From Ardenticatenales bacterium (GTDB taxonomy: Bacteria; Chloroflexota; Anaerolineae; Ardenticatenales; Ardenticatenaceae), in contig JACKAZ010000004.1 in the NCBI GenBank assembly GCA_020634795.1, forward strand, positions 62,001 through 126,000: a stretch of DNA of 64,000 nt, written 5' to 3'. The translations under genes were made by a program, and so were the position numbers. Shown in pieces: positions 1-9,402 of the stretch; position 1 is the stretch's first letter, and every line of letters begins with the position of its first letter. Under the pieces are notes generated by a model. That model had not been told where the DNA came from, ran no database searches, and saw only the letters and a program-made list of their open reading frames with translations.

Positions 1-129
1 CAAGGATGACAATGCAAAGCAGGGCAATAACATTGTAGCCCATTCTCCATTCTCCATGCTCCATGCTGCACAGCCTCAACTCCGCATAAGCGCCCACCCT
101 GTCCCCGCCCCGAACAATCTCCCCCCCGC

Positions 130-1392
130 CTACGTCACATCCGGCCGTTCGGCGGGGTCATATCGTTCATACAACTTCTCTTCAATCACCTGCCGTAACC
201 GCGCCATGGCGTCGTAGATTTCGGTGTAGGTGGTGTAGAGGGGGGTGATGCCGAAGCGGATGTTGTCGGGGGCGCGGAAGTCGGGCAGCACCTTCATCTG
301 TTCGATCAGGGTGCGATTGATGCGCCACCCTTCGGGGTGGGCCAGCGTGACGTGGCTGCCCCGTTGCGCCGCTTGGCGCGGGGAACGCAGCGCCACACCC
401 AGCGGCCGGAGCCATGCGTCCCACAAGGCGATCAGGTACTCGGTTTGTGCCACGGATTTGCCGCGTAGGGCGGCGATTCCAGCCTCGTTGAGCAGGGCAA
501 CGCCCGGTTCGATGAGGGCCAGCGCGGCCATGGGCGGGGTGCCGGTCAGGAAGCGGCGCAGCCCTGCGGCGGGCCGGTAGTCGAGCGCAAAGTCGAAGGG
601 GGAGCGCTGGCCAAGCCAGCCGCTCAGTGGGTTGTGCAGCTTCTCCTGTAGATCGCGGCGCACATAGAGGAAGGCGGGCGACCCCGGTCCCCCGTTCAGA
701 TATTTGTAGGTGCAGCCCACCGCCAGATCGACTCCCGCCGCCGTCAGATCCATCGCCACGGCGCCCGCAGAATGGCTGAGATCCCAGAGCACCATGGCGC
801 CCACCTCGTGGGCCTGCGCCGTGACGGTGGCGATGTCGTAGGTGAAGCCGCTCTTGAAAACGGTGTGGGAAAGCGTCAGTAGCGCCGTCTGGTCATCAAG
901 GTGGGCCGCCACATCGGCCCCGTGCACCCCGTCGGGCGAGGGCATGACGCCCAGTTCGTGCTGTTTGCCCAGCAGTTCGATCGCTCCTTGCAGGATGTAG
1001 AGATCGGAGGGGAAGTTGAGGTCGTCGGTGAGCAGCCGTTGGCGGCCCGTCTGGTGTCGCAGTGCCGCGACCGCCAGCTTGAAGAGGTTGATCGAGGTGC
1101 TGTCGGCGATGATCACCTCGTCGGGCCGCGCCCCGATCAGCGTGGCGATCTGCGCCCCGATCCGCTGCGGCGCGTCCCACCAACCCGCTTCGTTCCAACT
1201 GCGGATCAGCCGACGGCCCCACTCTTCGCGGATCAGCCTGCTGCTGCGATCAATCGTCGCGATCGGCAGCCGCCCCAACGAATTGCCATCGAGGTAGATC
1301 AGCGCCGGCTCGTCGATGATGAAACGCTGTCGAAACGGGGCCAGCGGATCGATGTCGTCGCGTTGTTGGGCGTCGGGGCGGTCGAAGGTCAT
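130..1392 (-). CDS. kynU: Kynureninase
   Basis: A 420-aa PLP enzyme of the aminotransferase class V fold. It hydrolyses kynurenine or 3-hydroxykynurenine to anthranilate or 3-hydroxyanthranilate plus alanine in tryptophan breakdown. The N-terminal IYLDGNSLG (about residues 32-40), the VLWDLSHSAGA segment with Asp204, and the PLP-lysine motif CTYKYLNGGPGSPAF (Lys230) are all present, and the length matches the family. No other kynurenine-pathway gene lies in the window, so it may be a lone salvage gene or have its partners beyond the left edge. The ATG start gives the full N-terminal arm. Confidence 0.95.
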   Translation of the reverse strand: MTFDRPDAQQRDDIDPLAPFRQRFIIDEPALIYLDGNSLGRLPIATIDRSSRLIREEWGRRLIRSWNEAGWWDAPQRIGAQIATLIGARPDEVIIADSTSINLFKLAVAALRHQTGRQRLLTDDLNFPSDLYILQGAIELLGKQHELGVMPSPDGVHGADVAAHLDDQTALLTLSHTVFKSGFTYDIATVTAQAHEVGAMVLWDLSHSAGAVAMDLTAAGVDLAVGCTYKYLNGGPGSPAFLYVRRDLQEKLHNPLSGWLGQRSPFDFALDYRPAAGLRRFLTGTPPMAALALIEPGVALLNEAGIAALRGKSVAQTEYLIALWDAWLRPLGVALRSPRQAAQRGSHVTLAHPEGWRINRTLIEQMKVLPDFRAPDNIRFGITPLYTTYTEIYDAMARLRQVIEEKLYERYDPAERPDVT

Positions 1393-1627
1393 ACGTGTTG
1401 TGTCTCAGGAGTGTAGAAGTGGATGGGAGGTAGTTGGGCGCGTTGGGGGCAGCCGATGCGGCAAGGTCTCGTAAAGCGCAGCTACGACCATGCTGCGACC
1501 TGTGGCGCACGCGATCGGCAGCGGTGCAGGCGGAACAGTGCGCTTCGAACGACCTTTTGCACGGTTTGCGTTTGGCAGCGCTCACCCCCATGACGCCTCT
1601 GCGCGATATAGATGATATGATACATAA

Positions 1628-1969
1628 TCGGACAGAATCGATAAGCGGTCAGCGAGGCGCCAAAGGAGATCCGATCCCTATGATTCCAGTACTTTTGCCG
1701 ACGTTGCAGGCTTTGAAGATGTCGATCTGGCCCGGGCGGTCCGTGCACTCTTCCTGGTAGAAACGGATGAAGCCGAACTCCTGAGGAAGCTGAAAGAACG
1801 GGGGCGGGGCATTGGCGCGGCCCGCGAAGCATTCCGACAAGCCTTCGCTCATGCAAGCTGGCGCTATGGCCAACGGCTGGCAAAGGAGGCACAGCGTCAT
1901 GGGATTGCAGTGCTGGCGGCGCGGCCAAGGGAAACCTTAGTAGCGCGACACAAGCAGCTTGTCGGGTAG
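1628..1969 (+). pseudogene. 3' remnant of a small P-loop kinase-like gene
   Basis: This frame is open from a TAA at 1625-1627 to a TAG at 1967-1969 and has no ATG start. From about 1679 it translates to a well-behaved protein segment containing DLARAVRALFLVETDEAELL, then RGRG, SWRYGQRLAKEAQRHG and a final PRETLVAR. The pattern recalls the C-terminal half of small nucleotide or 2-phosphoglycerate kinase-like proteins. The P-loop half is absent. An intact P-loop kinase-like gene starts 110 bases downstream, so this may be a decayed neighbour of the same kind. The family assignment is tentative. Confidence 0.5.
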
Positions 1970-2079
1970 GCGACAGCATCTCTTCGGCAATGGCTGTTTG
2001 CCTGTCGTTCCTCCCGCCTCTGGGCTTGTGCAGGATCCCTCGTCTAATGATTCGAACGCACGCGTGAGATGAATGGCGC

Positions 2080-2652
2080 ATGAATTCGCATCGACTCCAC
2101 ATTTTTGGTGCTTCCGGGGCTGGGACCTCGACGTTGGGGCGCGCGTTGGGGGCGCGGCTCTCCCTGCCGGTCTTGGATGCCGACGATTATTATTGGCAGC
2201 AGACCGATCCGCCCTTTGTTCAAAAGAACGCCCCGGAAACCCGCGTGCGCCACTTGCTTGCCGACATGGACCACAGCCAGGGCTGGATACTGTCCGGCTC
2301 CGTGGTGAGTTGGGGCAATGCCCTCATGCCCCTTTTTACCGCGGCCATTTTCATCACCCTGCCCCCAGCGATTCGATTGGCGCGATTGCAAGAGCGGGAA
2401 CGGCTGCGCTACGGGACGCGCATCGCACCGGGGGGGGACATGCACGACGCCAGTCGGGCGTTCCTGCGGTGGGCGGCATTGTACGACACGGCGGGCGAAG
2501 AGATGCGCAGCTTGACCTTGCACGAGCGGTGGCTGGCCCAGCTCACCTGCCCCGTGATCAGACTGACCAGCACCGCACCGGTCGATCTCCTTGTCGACCA
2601 AGTGCTTGCCGCGCTGGGGGGTGGTGAAGCGGACAGCTCGCCCCCCCTATGA
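2080..2652 (+). CDS. Adenylate-kinase-like P-loop protein
   Basis: A 190-aa protein with an N-terminal nucleotide-binding loop HIFGASGAGTSTLG (residues 7-20). Threonine replaces the usual Walker A lysine, which I recall as typical of a group of adenylate- or shikimate-kinase-like proteins with GxGSGTTTLG loops. The following DADDYYWQQTDPPF segment fits a substrate-binding region, and the C-terminal half is helical with an Arg-rich lid-like region. The substrate is unknown. It lies 34 bases before a CPBP protease gene on the same strand and may be co-transcribed with it. The family call is good; the reaction is uncertain. Confidence 0.7.
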   Translation: MNSHRLHIFGASGAGTSTLGRALGARLSLPVLDADDYYWQQTDPPFVQKNAPETRVRHLLADMDHSQGWILSGSVVSWGNALMPLFTAAIFITLPPAIRLARLQERERLRYGTRIAPGGDMHDASRAFLRWAALYDTAGEEMRSLTLHERWLAQLTCPVIRLTSTAPVDLLVDQVLAALGGGEADSSPPL

Positions 2653-2686
2653 AAGCGTCTTGCCCCATCACTCTGCGAGATTGTCT

Positions 2687-3676
2687 ATGGTAATCAGAGA
2701 TCGCCTTCCTGCGATAACCCTCTTCATCCTTTGGCTGATCGCCAGCGGCCTGATGCTCGGCGGCCACCTTCTACGTCAACCCGAGCTGGGCGGGCTTGGG
2801 ACGCTGGCAGGGTTGCTCTTTATTGTCGGGCTGATCCTTTTTCTGCTTCGCTCACCGCCCCAATCGAGCGCGCTGCCGGAGATCGCGCCCCTTTTGCCCC
2901 TCCGACGGGGCTATGGGGCGACGGTCGCGCTTATCCTGGCGGTCCTGATCCTGCTGTTTGTCGTGGGCCTCGCGGTCCATCCGTGGCTCGTATTAGTGAT
3001 CGCCCTGACCCTGATGGCGGTTGGGCTGATCGTCGCCTATCGATCACACGTGACGCCCGCTTTGGTGATGGTTGGGCTTTTAGCAGGCGGACTCTGTTTT
3101 GCGCTTGCTTGGTTTTCGGGTCAGCTAGATCTTTTCCAAGGCATGTACTTGGCTTGCATTCCGATCCTGTTTATTGGCGGGGGGATTCTGACCGAGCTGA
3201 CTGGCCTGACACCCCCTCATGCCGTCGCGGGTCGCTGGCGCTTGGCCCTCAAAGGCTTTGGGTGGGGGGCGTTATTGGCGCTACCGGCAGCGCTGCTCAA
3301 CGTCAGCAGTGGCGCGGAGCCAACAGATCTCTGGGTCGATCAACGGTGGGAGCCGATGGTAGCACTGCTCCCCGCCATCGCGGAAGAAATATGGGCACGG
3401 CTCTTCATGACCACGTTACTTTACGCCCTCCTGCGCCCCACCGTCAACCAACGACCGAATCTCGCCTTGATCTCTGCGCTCTTTATCGCGGCCCTAGCAC
3501 ACGGGTTGGCACATCTACCCAGCGTCATGATTGTCAGTCCTGCAGCCGCCCAAATGGTGATAGCGGCCCTCTTGTTTGGGGTGCCAATGGGTTTGCTCTT
3601 CGTAAAGCGAGATTTCGATCATGCGGTGGGCTACCATTTCTTGGTGGATTTTGTGCGTTTCTGGGTGGCCCTGTAG
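2687..3676 (+). CDS. CPBP family intramembrane metalloprotease
   Basis: A 329-aa polytopic membrane protein. I chose the ATG at 2687, which gives a natural hydrophobic N-terminus, over an upstream in-frame start that would overlap the previous gene. The CPBP (CAAX protease/bacteriocin-processing) signature is present: EEIWAR at 233-238 (EExxxR), His272 and His276 in AHGLAHLP, and HFLVD at 317-321 near the end. About eight hydrophobic segments are visible. Family members act as intramembrane proteases in prenyl-protein processing or bacteriocin self-immunity; the substrate cannot be told here. Confidence 0.85.
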   Translation: MVIRDRLPAITLFILWLIASGLMLGGHLLRQPELGGLGTLAGLLFIVGLILFLLRSPPQSSALPEIAPLLPLRRGYGATVALILAVLILLFVVGLAVHPWLVLVIALTLMAVGLIVAYRSHVTPALVMVGLLAGGLCFALAWFSGQLDLFQGMYLACIPILFIGGGILTELTGLTPPHAVAGRWRLALKGFGWGALLALPAALLNVSSGAEPTDLWVDQRWEPMVALLPAIAEEIWARLFMTTLLYALLRPTVNQRPNLALISALFIAALAHGLAHLPSVMIVSPAAAQMVIAALLFGVPMGLLFVKRDFDHAVGYHFLVDFVRFWVAL

Positions 3677-4014
3677 CGAGGCTTGTTTCGCGCCGAGATA
3701 GCCAAGCCCACCGATGTGACAACGCTGTCAAGCGGGGGCACGTGCATCGGGCGAATGGTTACTGTGTCGGTGAGGCGCGCAAGAAGGATGTCGATCTGGC
3801 ACTGTTCGGTATTCCGGTACCCGTTGGTAGAGTCTGTCCTGCTAGACGACTCTTCATGCGCGAGCGTGCCCCATGAGGATGTGCATGGTGTACTGGGTTG
3901 TGCGGGTGTTGGTCAGCGCCGGATAGCGCAGGGCAGACCGATTCTGGATCCGCTCGATTCCAAATGCGGCGCGACGCCGCTCACAATCTGACTAAGTTTC
4001 AGGGCAGGGGAAGG
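3677..4014. other. Intergenic, no gene recognised
   Basis: There are 338 bases between the CPBP gene and the next membrane protein. Short open frames on the plus strand have no convincing composition or family. A purine-rich AGGGGAAGG just before 4015 serves the next gene as a ribosome binding site. Confidence 0.5.
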
Positions 4015-4410
4015 ATGATGCGGGTTCTGCGAGCTGTACTCTTTCTGATGAATCTTCTCGTCGCGCTCACGGCGATCGGCGGCGGGATTGCCCTGGTGGT
4101 GGGGCTTGAGTCTGCCGAGCGTGTACCGCCCGAATGGCTACAGGGGACCCCGTTCCAGAGCTACGTGATTCCCGGGCTGATCTTGGCCGTGGTCGTGGGG
4201 GGCAGTGCGGCGATCGCCGCCTACGCCACCTACGTCAGTCGAAGTGCGGGCGGGGCGGCCTCACTGCTCGCCGCGTGGCTGCTGATGGGCTTTATCGTGG
4301 TAGAAGTCCTGATCCTCAATCAGCCGTCACGCTGGACGACGACCGAACTCGTCTACTTCTTCACGGGCGTCGTGATGGTGACCCTGGGATGGCGGCTCTG
4401 GCGTACCTAG
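4015..4410 (+). CDS. Small four-helix membrane protein, unknown function
   Basis: A 131-aa protein with four predicted transmembrane segments, near residues 5-25, 47-68, 80-100 and 108-125. The start is ATG ATG at 4015/4018 behind a good AGGGGAAGG ribosome binding site, so the upstream in-frame extension is not used. I recognise no family motif. It stands alone between two intergenic stretches. Real coding is supported by the ribosome binding site, the hydrophobic periodicity and the clean stop. Confidence 0.7.
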   Translation: MMRVLRAVLFLMNLLVALTAIGGGIALVVGLESAERVPPEWLQGTPFQSYVIPGLILAVVVGGSAAIAAYATYVSRSAGGAASLLAAWLLMGFIVVEVLILNQPSRWTTTELVYFFTGVVMVTLGWRLWRT

Positions 4411-5444
4411 CAGAGGTCGGACCAAAGGGCTTTACCACGGCTTAGAGAGGGGTAGCAAGCGGCTTGGCCAGTTGCAATCGCCGTTGCGGTTCCCCTTTGA
4501 TCCTTAGCCCCTTTCACTTTGCACCGAGAGCTATTGCCATCTCACTGTGCGACCGTACCGTTTTTGATCGGCTTCCATTGGCGTCCGCCCCCCATCAATC
4601 CACAACGGCCCTGCGACAACCAGAGTCACCGCCTCCAGCGCGCCGCCATGCTGTTTCCTTGCACCTGCGATGTTCCCATGTCGGATCATCGTCCTATCGT
4701 ACGGATAGGCCCGATGCTCGCTCGCTTCCCGAGGGGCATTGCTAAAATGGTACGTGGCAGATGCGTGGCCAGCCTTGATGTGGCTCATTGTATTAGCGTA
4801 ATCTTCAGAGCGTCTGCGGAGCTTTGAACAAATTCGGATGCTAAATCCGGGAATGCGATCGATTCGTAATACCAAATCGGATGGTTGATTGTGCGACGTC
4901 GATCAATGGTAACAGCAAAGCAGGGGCCTGCGCAGGCAGGCCCATTGGCCGACAGGCCTTCCAGCGGGGATTTTAATCCCCCGCCCCACGGTTACACCGT
5001 CAATTCCACATCCACAATTGTCTATGAGAATGGGTATAAATTACCGCTGGAGTCAGATGCTGAAAACAAGCAGTTTAGGTGGTACACGGCTGCATGCCGG
5101 CACCAAAGGGGGGCAGCAAGCGTTATTGTTAAAGTTGGCTTGAGCAAAACGTAGAACCATATAGAGGTCAAACGGAGGAGTCGCAAGCCAGCTGACGACA
5201 TCATATACGGCTAATTGTCATGTTTATGGAAAGAGCAGGACAGACTCGTAGAATAATTCAAGTTAGGCTGATCATCAGAATCGGGGTAGAGCACTAAAAA
5301 GGGGACTGACTTCGGTTAATACTGTGTGCGGATTGACTTCCGGCTACTCAGAATGCGCAATGCTGATCTTGAACTGAGCTGTTTAGGTTATATTCTGTCC
5401 CTACCATTGTATTATGTTTACCATAACACACAAGGGAAATTTAG
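4411..5444. other. Long intergenic region carrying MITE copy 1
   Basis: About 1 kb without a supportable gene. It holds a copy of the MITE at about 4867-5039. The remaining sequence is more AT-rich than the flanking genes and contains only short, compositionally random frames. The AT-rich stretch at 5380-5440 probably carries the promoter of the WXG100-like remnant, but I see no clear -35/-10 pair. Confidence 0.6.
4867..5039 (+). repeat. MITE-like repeat, copy 1
   Basis: A ~172-bp element nearly identical to copies at 10348-10518 and 24199-24306/25571-25637. The ends are imperfect inverted repeats (ATACCAAATCGG at the left; the complement of the right end reads TATACCCATTCTC), next to TA dinucleotides as expected for a Tc1/IS630-type target. 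The interior holds GC-rich palindromes such as GGCCTGCGCAGGC and a GCGGGGATT...AATCCCC hairpin. It encodes no protein. Confidence 0.8.
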
Positions 5445-5642
5445 ATGATCCCCCCAATCGTACAAGTGAATTACGAGCAATTGAAGGCGATTTCACGCCA
5501 TTTCGGTGATGAGTCTTGGAAAACCTCGAGGTTGCAACGACGCATGCACCGCGATATGGGCCGGCTGCGTGATGGAGGGTGGCAGGGCGACGCCGCGCTG
5601 GCCTTAAGTGCCTTCTCCCAACCCAGGGCCGCTCCCCCCACG
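5445..5642 (+). pseudogene. Truncated WXG100-like gene remnant
   Basis: The frame starts at ATG 5445. Its first ~58 residues look like the N-terminal helix and turn of a WXG100/ESAT-6-type protein, including VNYEQLKAISRHFG and GGWQGDAA with Trp46-Gln47-Gly48. The second helix expected in this ~100-aa family is missing. The frame stays open to 5963, but its composition is random and it overlaps the next gene by about 250 bases. I therefore read it as a gene truncated at its 3' end. No type VII secretion component is visible nearby. Confidence 0.5.
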
Positions 5643-5709
5643 GCCCACGCCAGTCACACCGACACCACCACCATCATCTCCTATGCCGACAGATTGAGAG
5701 CAAAAGCCA

Positions 5710-6507
5710 ATGACCATCCTCACGCCTCGTTCGCTGACCGCGCGATCGCTGACAGTCGTGGCCGCACTGCTACTACTCTGTTTTGCACTAATCGCACTCT
5801 ATTGGATCTATTCGCCACCCCATCTCCCTGCGGAGGAAGATATGTTACTCACTCCAATCACCAATCTCACCGAGGCCGACTGGCAACAGGCAGAGAAAGT
5901 TCGCTTCTCGGGCACCAGCCATGCCACCGTCGGCGATCTGGCGATTGGCGCGGGAAGTTATGAGAGAGCGCGTTATACCGATAGTGATGGGGACAATCGG
6001 TCAGATTGGACCGTAGTTTTGTATATCGCAGTGGTGAAAGATCGGTATGCGGATCGCAACATTCGGGTCTTCCCTGGCCAAGAATTCACCATTGCGAGCC
6101 ATGCGATTCGTGTGGTTAAGACGGGTTATAATTCAGCCCGTATTCAGGTGATCCTCCCTGAAGATTCCCTCCAAGCCAACCCGCGCTTTGACGCTGAACG
6201 GCTCCTTTCGCCCGTCTTCTCGAAAACACCTCGACTATTCCCGCTAGATCATACGGGTAGTCCGTATGATCTCATGATCCTTACTGTTCAACCAGGGCGC
6301 TACGTTGACGTAGATGGCGTGGAACGGGATGGCTACGTGGGTCAGATGCAGTTGCTGGCGGAGGGTGAGGTGGTTGACGAGTTCGTGGGGCATCGCGCCT
6401 TCGAGCGAACGCTGCCTGATGGGAGCTACCTGCGCATCTTTCAATTGGGGCCTCACGGGATGATGCTGGGCATTACCCCCGAGGCATCAGCGACACCGAC
6501 GCCCTAG
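5710..6507 (+). CDS. Membrane-anchored extracytoplasmic protein, unknown function
   Basis: A 265-aa protein with one N-terminal transmembrane segment (residues 13-34) and a soluble, beta-rich remainder that is probably outside the membrane. No catalytic motif is recognised. The C-terminus ends in a Thr/Pro-rich ATPTP. An acidic TDSDGDNRSDW segment near residue 97 resembles a calcium-binding loop, though it is not a full repeat. It is followed after 21 bases by a second unknown gene on the same strand, suggesting a two-gene unit. The start has only a weak ribosome binding site. Confidence 0.65.
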   Translation: MTILTPRSLTARSLTVVAALLLLCFALIALYWIYSPPHLPAEEDMLLTPITNLTEADWQQAEKVRFSGTSHATVGDLAIGAGSYERARYTDSDGDNRSDWTVVLYIAVVKDRYADRNIRVFPGQEFTIASHAIRVVKTGYNSARIQVILPEDSLQANPRFDAERLLSPVFSKTPRLFPLDHTGSPYDLMILTVQPGRYVDVDGVERDGYVGQMQLLAEGEVVDEFVGHRAFERTLPDGSYLRIFQLGPHGMMLGITPEASATPTP

Positions 6508-6528
6508 CGCGTCAGAGACTTTCCAATC

Positions 6529-6906
6529 ATGTCACAAGCAAACGCCGACGCATCCAAACAGATGATGAAAGCTCTATTGTGGGCGGGTATCGAAGGGTAC
6601 TGCCCACTTTGGCAAGCGTTGTGGGAGGTGAATGCAGTCCTGCCCGATGTGTCCGAACAAGATCGGTGGGAGGCGACGCGACAGCTCGTCCAATCGTTGG
6701 TGGCGCGTGGAGCCATTCAACTACTCTGGTACATGCCGCTTGATGGCGAGAAGTCGGCCCGCGTAGTCGAGCGGGCTGACGCGCAACCGCTCATCAGTCA
6801 AGCCGAGAGTTGGGTCGTTCGTCCTTGGGAGCAGGAGACAGTCGGCTACGTCACGACCGACAAGGGGGAGGCGCTATACCGTTCGCTCTTTGACACAGCG
6901 CCGTGA
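6529..6906 (+). CDS. Small soluble protein, unknown function
   Basis: A 125-aa soluble protein with no membrane segment. The N-terminal half is helical (MKALLWAGIEGYCPLWQALWEVN), followed by DRWEATRQLVQSLVARGAIQLLW and a C-terminal GYVTTDKGEALYRSL. The last part resembles the wing and terminal helix of winged-helix proteins that end in TxKGxxLY. Its position 21 bases behind the membrane-anchored gene suggests co-transcription. A DNA-binding role is a guess from the fold pattern only. Confidence 0.6.
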   Translation: MSQANADASKQMMKALLWAGIEGYCPLWQALWEVNAVLPDVSEQDRWEATRQLVQSLVARGAIQLLWYMPLDGEKSARVVERADAQPLISQAESWVVRPWEQETVGYVTTDKGEALYRSLFDTAP

Positions 6907-7075
6907 CCTATCTGTGCTTCGCACCCTATCGGATGAAAGGGAGCCGTTCCTGCTCTGGCGCAGCCCCCCGCACGTCGAGTGAATCGCATGTGAGATACGT
7001 GAGCTAACGGATCGTCATGTGGGGCGGTATAGGCCACAAAATGGGAAAAAGTCCTTAACCCAGGAAGCATAAGCG

Positions 7076-7261
7076 GTGAGTTCCATTGTTGAACTCGATG
7101 ACGAAACTATCCTCATCGAACATGTTGCCGCGCGAGTGAACTTTGAAACGGGAGCACGCTTTTTCGCCCCCGAAACCGTCGAGAGAATTCAACAGATCGG
7201 GCATTCTCGGCCACAATCACAGAGAGTGATCGAAACAGTGGTATTCGACTTTGTGGCATGA
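7076..7261 (+). CDS. Small YgiT-like (MqsA-type) antitoxin fragment or protein
   Basis: A 61-aa frame starting at GTG with AGGA about 10 bases upstream. The sequence (VELDDETILIEHVAARV, then FFAPETVERIQQI and a final VIETVVFDF) matches the central strand and helix of YgiT-type zinc-finger antitoxin-like proteins. The N-terminal CxxC zinc motif is absent and no cysteines remain in the segment. It may be a truncated antitoxin or a zinc-free family member. No toxin gene follows; the next 382 bases are non-coding. Confidence 0.5.
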   Translation: MSSIVELDDETILIEHVAARVNFETGARFFAPETVERIQQIGHSRPQSQRVIETVVFDFVA

Positions 7262-7643
7262 AGCGTGCCGTAGTCACCGCGAGCTACTTCGACGCATTGG
7301 CCCCGCTCCACAGCGCACAGCAGCGCCAAGCTCCGTGCGCCCGCAGTGCCACAGCATAGCGCAATGCGCTGGCGGCCACGCGCTGGATGACGCTGAAAAG
7401 GCGAGGGGAGTGAGTACTTCGCTGCCACCGACAGGAGCGAGCTGGCCATGCCGCCCCGTTCATGGGAGCGGCGCGACTTCGAGATCGCGCCATGATCTGG
7501 CGCGACACCCATAGCCTGTCGGAGCTAATGCAAAATTGCCCCATGCTTCGGTCGTGCTTGGCTCGACCGTCAACCGATCTGACCATCGCTGACCCACGTC
7601 GAAAGGGATTCTCGTCCCCCGTACCCCCTCATGGGAGCGCCTG
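7262..7643. other. Intergenic with a GC-rich interspersed repeat
   Basis: No supportable gene. The stretch at 7380-7417 matches 10287-10328 closely (GCGCTGGA..ACGCT.AAAAGGCGAGGGGAG), so part of this spacer belongs to a dispersed GC-rich repeat family also seen elsewhere in the window. Confidence 0.5.
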
Positions 7644-8831
7644 ATGCCCTACAGACCTCTCGTTGGCGTGATAGCCGGTCTGGCTCTGCTACTTTTTGGA
7701 TATTCGGCCATATTGCGGGCTGGCTCATACGGGACGCTTGGCGTGTCACCGCGCTCTGCCGCCGACTCAGCCGCCTATCTGCCTTTTGTCATGAAGCAGG
7801 TGCCGACCGCTCCCACACCGACCGTTACGATTACCCCAGCCGTGACCTTCACCGCAACGATTAGCCCCACGCCGACCACGCCGCCCGTTGCCACCGCCAC
7901 ATCAATTCCGGGCGGCTACACCTATTACTTGACCGGTGACCCGGCGAATGCCCAAACGAGCACCGAAGCGGGGCTAATGCTGATGGGTGGGGGGGAGGAT
8001 GTCGACGCTGCCTTCACGTGGTTGATCGACAAATCGGGCGGGGGGGATGTGGTGGTGCTTCGCGCTTCTGGGAGCGACGGGTACAACCATTACATCTACC
8101 ACGAGCTGGGCGGCGTCGATTCGGTCGAAACGCTCGTGATTCGGCAGCGCTTCGCCGCCTATGATCCCTTCGTTCTGTCGAAGGTGCAGAACGCGGAGGC
8201 GCTGTTCATCGCGGGTGGCGATCAGTGGGATTACGTGTCACGTTGGAAGGGGACGCCGCTTGAAGCCGCGATTCACGATCTCGCCTCTCAGGAGGTGCCT
8301 ATTGGGGGAACATCGGCCGGGTTAGCCATCTTGGGTGAGTTCTTCTTCTCGGCCCAGAATGGGACGGTCTATTCCGACGAGGCCTTAGCGGATCCGTACA
8401 ATCACTACATGACCCTCGATCGAGAGTTCCTCATGCTCCCTCACCTAGACGGCGTGATCACGGATAGCCACTTCTTTGAACGGGATCGAATGGGGCGGCT
8501 GATCGCCTTCCTCGCGCGAATCAGTCAGGACGGGTGGGCCAGCGACGTGAAGGGCATTGGAATCAACGAGGAGACAGCCGTGTTGATCGAGGCCGACGGC
8601 AACGCCACGCTGGTGGGATCGGGCGCGGCCTACTTCCTCCGAACGACGGCGCCTCCACAGCTCTGCCAACCCAACACCCCCCTGACCCTGCTGGACGTCC
8701 AACTGTACCGGCTCTTCGCAGGAGCGAGCTTTAACCTCGCCACGTGGACGGGCAGTGGCGGGACGGCCTACCAGATTTCGGCCACAGGCGGCGTGCTCTC
8801 CTCGACCCAACCCAGCGGCGGTCTTTATTGA
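7644..8831 (+). CDS. Secreted S51-family (cyanophycinase-like) peptidase
   Basis: A 395-aa protein with an N-terminal signal or anchor segment (residues 8-28) and a Thr/Pro-rich linker (residues 55-90), then a class I glutamine-amidotransferase-like domain. The S51 nucleophile elbow GGTSAGLAILGEF (Ser224) and the preceding FIAGGDQWDYV (about 188-198) are present. The family includes dipeptidase E and cyanophycinase; extracellular versions such as CphE release dipeptides from cyanophycin. Export plus the linker suggest a cell-surface or secreted scavenging hydrolase. No cyanophycin synthetase is nearby. Confidence 0.85.
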   Translation: MPYRPLVGVIAGLALLLFGYSAILRAGSYGTLGVSPRSAADSAAYLPFVMKQVPTAPTPTVTITPAVTFTATISPTPTTPPVATATSIPGGYTYYLTGDPANAQTSTEAGLMLMGGGEDVDAAFTWLIDKSGGGDVVVLRASGSDGYNHYIYHELGGVDSVETLVIRQRFAAYDPFVLSKVQNAEALFIAGGDQWDYVSRWKGTPLEAAIHDLASQEVPIGGTSAGLAILGEFFFSAQNGTVYSDEALADPYNHYMTLDREFLMLPHLDGVITDSHFFERDRMGRLIAFLARISQDGWASDVKGIGINEETAVLIEADGNATLVGSGAAYFLRTTAPPQLCQPNTPLTLLDVQLYRLFAGASFNLATWTGSGGTAYQISATGGVLSSTQPSGGLY

Positions 8832-9020
8832 GAGCGTTAGGACGAGAACATAGGGACTGTTGACCCGTCCCTTGGAGTGAGCCAAAGGGTGTGCCATGAC
8901 CGGAGACGAACCGCTCCATGCGCCCTAGCAATGGTAGGCTGGACAAGGTCGTACAATCCGTGGGCAATCCATTCAGTCCAGAGACGGTCAGGCTCACTCA
9001 ACACCATACCCATACTCTAG

Positions 9021-9203
9021 CTTTGGCACGCCAAGCAGTTAGGGTTGACGACAACGGGCGTAGTGGGTCTGCTGATCAAAGCCAAGCAACTGGGTCATAT
9101 AGCGCATGTCGCGCCACTGATCGCACAGATGCGCTGGCGCGGTATCCGTTTTGCTGATGCGCTTGTCGCACAGGCCTTGCAGATGGCGGACGAGCAGGAA
9201 TGA
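9021..9203 (+). pseudogene. Duplicated 3' end of the DUF3368 toxin gene
   Basis: In frame to the TGA at 9201-9203, this encodes the last ~58 residues of the PIN-like toxin whose full gene lies at 9653-10150. Only a few substitutions separate the copies, for example HAKQLG versus HAKRLG and QMRWRG versus QMRQRG. A TAG precedes it at 9018-9020 and there is no start. Similarity continues beyond the stop codon, to about 9300 versus about 10270, which shows a segmental duplication and not convergent sequence. Confidence 0.85.
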
Positions 9204-9402
9204 GCTGGGGAACACGCCATTTTGATCCCAGCGCCCCACAGCGCCAAACCCTTGCACCAGCCGTGCCCCCCACCACGCCTTGCGCTGTGAAGACGGGGGA
9301 AGGGGCAGCTATTACGTAAGACGCAGCTCTTCTGGTGGCTGAATTGGTCGAGCTTGATGTATAATGGTGTTACGATGATCCCCCCCTGACAAGGACGCGA
9401 CC

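Noticed and set aside
2731..3876. 381-codon plus-strand frame overlapping the CPBP gene
   Set aside because: Shadow of the CPBP protease in another frame; Arg/Gly/Ser-rich with no hydrophobic pattern.
5022..5204. 60-codon minus-strand open frame after MITE copy 1
   Set aside because: It begins inside the repeat region, lacks a ribosome binding site and resembles no known protein.
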